Positions 6,409 through 9,605 of a stretch of DNA of 9,605 bases are shown piece after piece (position 1 is the stretch's first letter; each line of letters opens with the position of its first letter). The notes beneath the pieces were generated by a model, which was not told the DNA's origin, did no database searches, and worked only from the letters and a program-made list of their open reading frames with translations. The stretch covers positions 1 to 9,605 of the forward strand of contig CASEPJ010000138.1 of the NCBI GenBank assembly GCA_949289715.1, in the 5' to 3' direction. This stretch comes from an uncultured Clostridia bacterium. Lineage in GTDB: Bacteria > Bacillota > Clostridia > Christensenellales > CASEPJ01. The position numbers were made by a program, and so were the translations under genes.

Positions 6409-6434
6409 AATTTCACTCCTTAATTTCACTCCTT
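6409..6434 (-). repeat. Perfect 13-bp tandem duplication carrying the ribosome binding site
   Basis: On the minus strand the unit AAGGAGTGAAATT occurs twice in direct succession (plus-strand 6422-6434, then 6409-6421), followed at once by the ATG at 6408. Each copy contains a full AAGGAG. Only the start-proximal copy is spaced for the ATG. The upstream copy includes a GTG in frame with the gene. Confidence 0.9.
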
Positions 6435-6570
6435 TTTTATTAAATAATATTTATGTAATTTTATTATTATAAAAAGTTTTTTATTTTAATTAAAATATTT
6501 TTATTTTGAATTAATAATTTTTAATTAAATTTTTTGTAAATCGCAGAAAAAACAATGTTTGTTGTTAATA

Positions 6571-6599
6571 ATTATAATACGATATTTTAATTTTGTCAA
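6571..6599 (-). promoter_or_regulatory. Consensus sigma-A promoter of the flavin-reductase-like gene
   Basis: Read on the minus strand, TTGACA (plus 6594-6599) and TATAAT (plus 6571-6576) are both perfect and separated by 17 bp. The predicted start at about 6564 gives a long AT-rich leader of about 155 nt before the ATG at 6408. A small inverted repeat, AACAA/TTGTT (6551-6563), lies immediately downstream of the predicted start. Confidence 0.8.
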
Positions 6600-6873
6600 A
6601 ATTTAATTTTTAAAATTGTTTAAGTCAAATTATTTTAAATGCTTTTTAATTTAATTCATTGTATAATAAGAGAATTTTTCGGTGAAAAAAATTAAAATTA
6701 ACCGATTTAAATCCAAATGCTAATATTAATATAAATGATTATTTTTATATTTTAGATACTAATAAATATATTTATTATTTCTATTTATTGAAGTGTTTGC
6801 AATATTTATTTTATATTGATTTTCAATTAAAAAAAATTATTATTTTTCATTGTAATTAATTTAAAAATTTCTA

Positions 6874-6902
6874 TTGACTTAAAAAATGTTTATTGTTATA
6901 AT
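6874..6902 (+). promoter_or_regulatory. lysA promoter
   Basis: TTGACT (6874-6879, 5 of 6) and a perfect TATAAT (6897-6902) are separated by 17 bp. The predicted start at about 6909 leaves a leader of only about 39 nt, too short for a lysine (L-box) riboswitch. Confidence 0.82.
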
Positions 6903-6947
6903 TAAGGAAATTATCAATAAAGGCAAAAAGCATAAAGAGGTAGACCA

Positions 6948-8249
6948 ATGAGAAAAGGATTGAAAATTAACGAAAAAAATCATCTTGTTATAGCAGGTAA
7001 CGATTGTGTGGATTTAAAAGAGAAATACAATACACCGCTATACGTTATGGATATGGAATATATAGAGAATATGTGCGATGAATATGTTTCTGCAATGAAA
7101 GAATGTTACGGTAATGGCAGAGTCGTATTTGCATCAAAGGCGTTTTGCTGCAAAGCAATGGTTAAAACGGCAATAAAACACGGTATGGGGTTGGATATAG
7201 TTTCCGGCGGGGAGTTATATACCGCCGTCAGTTGTGGGGCGGATCCTTCATTGTTTATATTTCACGGGAACAATAAGTTACAAAAAGAATTGAACGATAT
7301 CGTTAAATATAAAGTCGGACTTACGGTATTAGACAGTTTAAGCGAGGCTTTGGAGTTAGACGAAATGTGTAAAAATGCCGATATTACGTTAGATTGTCTT
7401 ATAAGAATCAATCCCGGAGTGGATGCCCATACGCACAGTTACATTCAAACGGCAAAGCCCGATTCGAAATTCGGTTTCGGTGTTTTCAACAACGAAGCCA
7501 TGAAAATGACGGAAAGCGTATTGAAATTGAAAAATTTGAAGTTAAAGGGCTTTCATTCCCACATAGGTTCGCAGATTTTCGAGCTTAATGCTTTTACGAA
7601 AGCGGTAGGAATAATTACCGATTTTATGAAAGAAATTAAAACCAAACTCAATTTTGAAACGGAAATATTAAACCTCGGAGGAGGATTCGGCATTGTTTAT
7701 ACCGAAGACGATAAGCCAAAAACACCTTATGAGTATATAAAAGCGTTAACCGATGCATTAAAAACCAACGTAAAAGATAAAGATTTAAAAGCTCCCATGC
7801 TTATAGTCGAACCAGGACGTTCGGTAGTGGGAGAAGGCGGAATAACTCTGTATTCCGTAGGAAGGGTAAAAGAAATTCCGCAGCTTAGAAATTATATTGC
7901 CATAGACGGAGGTATGTTCGATAATCCTCGTTTTGCTCTCTATCAGGCTAAATATGCTTGCGATATGGCAAACAGAATGAATGCAGAAAAAAATTATAAA
8001 GCAACCATTGCCGGAAAATGTTGCGAAAGCGGAGATCTGATAATAGTAGATGCTCTTTTGCCTAAACCTGAAAAAGGAGATATAATAGCCGTATATTCAA
8101 CAGGTGCTTATAATTATTCCATGGCAAGCAATTATAACAGAAATCCTATTCCACCCGTAGTATGGGTAAAAGACGGTAAATCGGGTTATATGATAAAGCC
8201 ACAGACATATGAGGATATTGCCGCCAGAGATTGCGATATAGAAATTTAA
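6948..8249 (+). CDS. lysA: Diaminopimelate decarboxylase
   Basis: The 433-residue product is a fold-type III PLP enzyme (alanine-racemase-like barrel plus C-terminal beta domain) of the diaminopimelate decarboxylase family. It removes CO2 from meso-diaminopimelate to make L-lysine, the last step of the pathway, in the cytosol. Visible motifs are the PLP lysine K64 in FASKAFC, GLDIVSGGEL (81-90), HSHIGSQ (203-209), the phosphate-binding GGGFG (244-248), EPGRS (288-292), the cross-subunit CESGD with C359 and E360, and GAYNYSMASNYN (386-397). The length is typical. The ATG follows AAGAGG (6935-6940) by 7 nt. No other lysine-pathway gene is beside it, and the short leader argues against riboswitch control. 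Related carboxynorspermidine or ornithine decarboxylases are less likely, given the CESGD and N-terminal motifs. Confidence 0.93.
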   Translation: MRKGLKINEKNHLVIAGNDCVDLKEKYNTPLYVMDMEYIENMCDEYVSAMKECYGNGRVVFASKAFCCKAMVKTAIKHGMGLDIVSGGELYTAVSCGADPSLFIFHGNNKLQKELNDIVKYKVGLTVLDSLSEALELDEMCKNADITLDCLIRINPGVDAHTHSYIQTAKPDSKFGFGVFNNEAMKMTESVLKLKNLKLKGFHSHIGSQIFELNAFTKAVGIITDFMKEIKTKLNFETEILNLGGGFGIVYTEDDKPKTPYEYIKALTDALKTNVKDKDLKAPMLIVEPGRSVVGEGGITLYSVGRVKEIPQLRNYIAIDGGMFDNPRFALYQAKYACDMANRMNAEKNYKATIAGKCCESGDLIIVDALLPKPEKGDIIAVYSTGAYNYSMASNYNRNPIPPVVWVKDGKSGYMIKPQTYEDIAARDCDIEI

Positions 8250-8320
8250 AAATTTATTCCGACAATTAAATAAATTTATATTTTTAGATTTGTAATTATA
8301 AAAAATAAAATCAAAAGTAA

Positions 8321-8338
8321 AAAAATTTAGAAATTTTT
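8321..8338. repeat. AT-only inverted repeat downstream of lysA
   Basis: AAAAATTT (8321-8328) and AAATTTTT (8331-8338) form a perfect palindrome around AG. With no G:C pair and a 2-nt loop it is a poor terminator. No better lysA terminator was found before the next gene. Confidence 0.4.
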
Positions 8339-8409
8339 AAAATTTTATAAATATTTATCGAATTTTTAATTTGTTTCGGACTAAATAATGGAAAAAAAGG
8401 AGGAAAATT

Positions 8410-9605
8410 ATGCAAAACGATGTGTTTAAAAAAGTGCATTTGGGTGATTACGTAAATTTTGACAGTAACGTAAGAACGGGCGGCGGAAAATCTCAAACGG
8501 AAAAAATTCAAAGCGTTTTGGACAAAGCATTAGAATGGGGAGGACTTCATCTGATTGTCGAAGGTGCGGTTTGCACGGGGGCGTTGAAAATTCATTCCAA
8601 CACTACCATAGAATGCGTGAATTCCGACTGCGGATTTTTTCTCGAAGACGATACCAATCTTGCAATGTTTAGAAACGCAAATCCATCGTTAGAGGAAATA
8701 AAAAATTATAATATCTCATTTTTAGGCGGCACATATAATTTTAATTGCTTAAATCAAACTCATAATACAATGTGTGACCACCCTAATTACAAGAATATTA
8801 TGCCGGTTTATAAGGGAAGTTCGGTTAACGGCGAATTTGTCCCCAACGAAATGGATACATGGGTATTTGGGTTTTATTTTGCCGGAGTGGAAAATTTTAA
8901 AATTAAAAATGTTACCACAGTAGACCAACGCACCTTTACAATGACTTTTGTAAATTGGAAACACGTATATATAGAAAATCTGCACATAGATTTGCCTAAT
9001 TTGATGTATGCGCAAAATCAAGACGGATTACATTTTTTCGGCCCGGGGAAATTTTTAACCATAAAGAACATACGAGGTTGCACGGGGGACGATTTTATAG
9101 CTTTGGCTCCCGATGAAGTTGATTTGGTAAGCGATATAACCGATGTTGTTATTGACGGAGTACAGCTCGAGGATTCCGATCAGGGGATAAGAATGTTATC
9201 CCGTTCTAAGGGGAAACTGGAAAGAGTGGTCGTTTCCAATGTTACGGGAACATATAAATCTTTCGGCTTTTTTATTAATCCATGGTTTCACGATGAAAAC
9301 ACGCAGGGAAATTATAATAACATTACAATAGAAAACGTGGATCTTGAGCAGAAAGGGCATAAATACGACTATACTAACCCATTGCTTTTCCGTCTTGGCG
9401 GCAATATTTCGAATATTACTTTTAAAAATATAAAAAATCGTTTTAACGACAAAAACGGAGTAGCTTTTCAAATAGGCGGTTTTTACGATGCCGCTTCCAC
9501 TAAAAAATATATTCCCTCAAAAATAAATACTCTTGTTATTGACGGAGCATTTTGTACGGGAGCGGACGGGGAAAAACAAAAATTTATAGAAAACAAAACC
9601 GATAT
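8410..9605 (+). CDS. Right-handed beta-helix protein, GH28/pectin-lyase-fold-like (3' end outside window)
   Basis: An uninterrupted frame of 398 codons runs to the window edge. The ATG at 8410 follows an ideal AAGGAGG (8397-8403) by 6 nt. The N-terminus resembles the entry to a pectate-lyase-type helix: SQTEKIQSVLDKALEWGG (28-45), then LIVEGAV and LKIHSNTTIEC. Successive coils carry strand-Asn patterns such as NISFLGG, FKIKNVTT, VYIENLHI, LTIKNIRG, VVIDGVQLED, ITIENVDL and ITFKNI. Polygalacturonase-like landmarks are NQDG (203-206, compare NTDG in GH28) and GDD (226-228), with GIRMLSR (259-265) where GH28 has its RIK site. The GHG histidine motif is missing. No signal peptide is seen, so the protein may act in the cytosol on oligosaccharides, perhaps uronides. 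The fold is fairly sure; the activity is not. No convincing promoter was found in the 160-bp gap after lysA. Confidence 0.8.
   Translation, partial: MQNDVFKKVHLGDYVNFDSNVRTGGGKSQTEKIQSVLDKALEWGGLHLIVEGAVCTGALKIHSNTTIECVNSDCGFFLEDDTNLAMFRNANPSLEEIKNYNISFLGGTYNFNCLNQTHNTMCDHPNYKNIMPVYKGSSVNGEFVPNEMDTWVFGFYFAGVENFKIKNVTTVDQRTFTMTFVNWKHVYIENLHIDLPNLMYAQNQDGLHFFGPGKFLTIKNIRGCTGDDFIALAPDEVDLVSDITDVVIDGVQLEDSDQGIRMLSRSKGKLERVVVSNVTGTYKSFGFFINPWFHDENTQGNYNNITIENVDLEQKGHKYDYTNPLLFRLGGNISNITFKNIKNRFNDKNGVAFQIGGFYDAASTKKYIPSKINTLVIDGAFCTGADGEKQKFIENKTD

Larger units (their letters stand above)
6409..6947. other. Divergent intergenic control region
   Basis: Apart from the duplicated ribosome binding module (6409-6434) and the two outward-facing promoters (6571-6599 minus, 6874-6902 plus), this region is AT-rich low-complexity DNA. 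The stretch between the promoters (6600-6873) has an isolated TATAAT at 6662-6667 without a -35 element, and a loose TCGGT/ACCGA inverted repeat at about 6678-6705. No gene is seen. Confidence 0.6.

Noticed and set aside
6374..6409. A perfect DnaA-box-like TTATCCACA (6374-6382) and a near match TTATCCATA (6401-6409).
   Set aside because: Both lie inside the coding start of the minus-strand gene and encode the repeated peptide Asp-Asn-Phe. No other boxes, and no dnaA or dnaN genes, are nearby, so this is not an origin.
6409..6429. GTG start at 6429 extending the flavin-reductase-like protein by 7 residues.
   Set aside because: Its AAGGA directly abuts the GTG, leaving no spacer, whereas the ATG at 6408 has an ideal site. 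The extra residues are only the translated repeat unit.
6903..6947. Lysine riboswitch upstream of lysA.
   Set aside because: The leader predicted from the promoter is only about 39 nt and has no structured element.
8388..8429. Short upstream frame (13 codons) starting at the ATG at 8388 and overlapping the beta-helix gene start.
   Set aside because: It lacks a ribosome binding site and its sequence is mostly the Shine-Dalgarno region itself.
8749..9471. Minus-strand open frames opposite the beta-helix gene (8749-9021 and 9196-9471).
   Set aside because: The plus-strand frame is continuous for 398 codons with an ideal ribosome binding site and clear beta-helix periodicity; the minus-strand frames are shadows.

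Overview
The window looks like the chromosome of a low-GC, Gram-positive-type bacterium, most likely a clostridial Bacillota, possibly from the gut. The evidence is the AT-rich composition, preference for A/T-ending codons (AGA, ATA, TTA), strong AAGGAGG-type ribosome binding sites, vegetative sigma-A style promoters, the metallo-beta-lactamase/hemZ pair typical of clostridia, and the rpsO-pnp order. No IS element, integrase, tRNA, rRNA or CRISPR array was seen. The species cannot be named from this sequence.

Layout. (1) Positions 1-1780 hold the 3' end of a metallo-beta-lactamase-fold hydrolase gene, followed 15 bp later by hemZ, a radical SAM gene. (2) Positions 1781-2418 hold an AT-rich gap, then a promoter, a structured leader, rpsO (ribosomal protein S15) and a clear intrinsic terminator. 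(3) Positions 2419-4903 hold a 400-bp AT-rich gap with a long inverted repeat and a candidate promoter, then pnp (PNPase, complete and catalytically intact). (4) Positions 4904-5496 have no recognisable protein gene. They contain a near-consensus promoter, a 12-bp hairpin at the predicted transcript start and a strong terminator, which together look like an undescribed small RNA of about 170 nt. (5) Positions 5497-6408, minus strand, encode a flavin-reductase-like split-barrel protein with a C-terminal segment resembling the PCP_red domain of dark-operative protochlorophyllide reductase. Its ribosome binding site lies in a perfect 13-bp tandem duplication. (6) Positions 6409-6947 are a divergent control region with two excellent sigma-A promoters facing away from each other. 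(7) Positions 6948-8249 encode lysA (diaminopimelate decarboxylase). (8) From 8410 to the window end runs an open, truncated gene for a right-handed beta-helix protein resembling GH28/pectin-lyase-fold enzymes, without a signal peptide.

Functionally this is mostly core metabolism: translation (S15), RNA turnover (PNPase), lysine and peptidoglycan precursor synthesis (LysA) and a tetrapyrrole-type radical SAM enzyme. Two accessory-looking genes are added, the flavin/PCP_red fusion and the beta-helix protein. The most unusual signals are non-coding or regulatory: the candidate small RNA after pnp, the alternative base pairings in the rpsO leader, and the duplicated ribosome-binding module. No large novel multi-gene system is visible.
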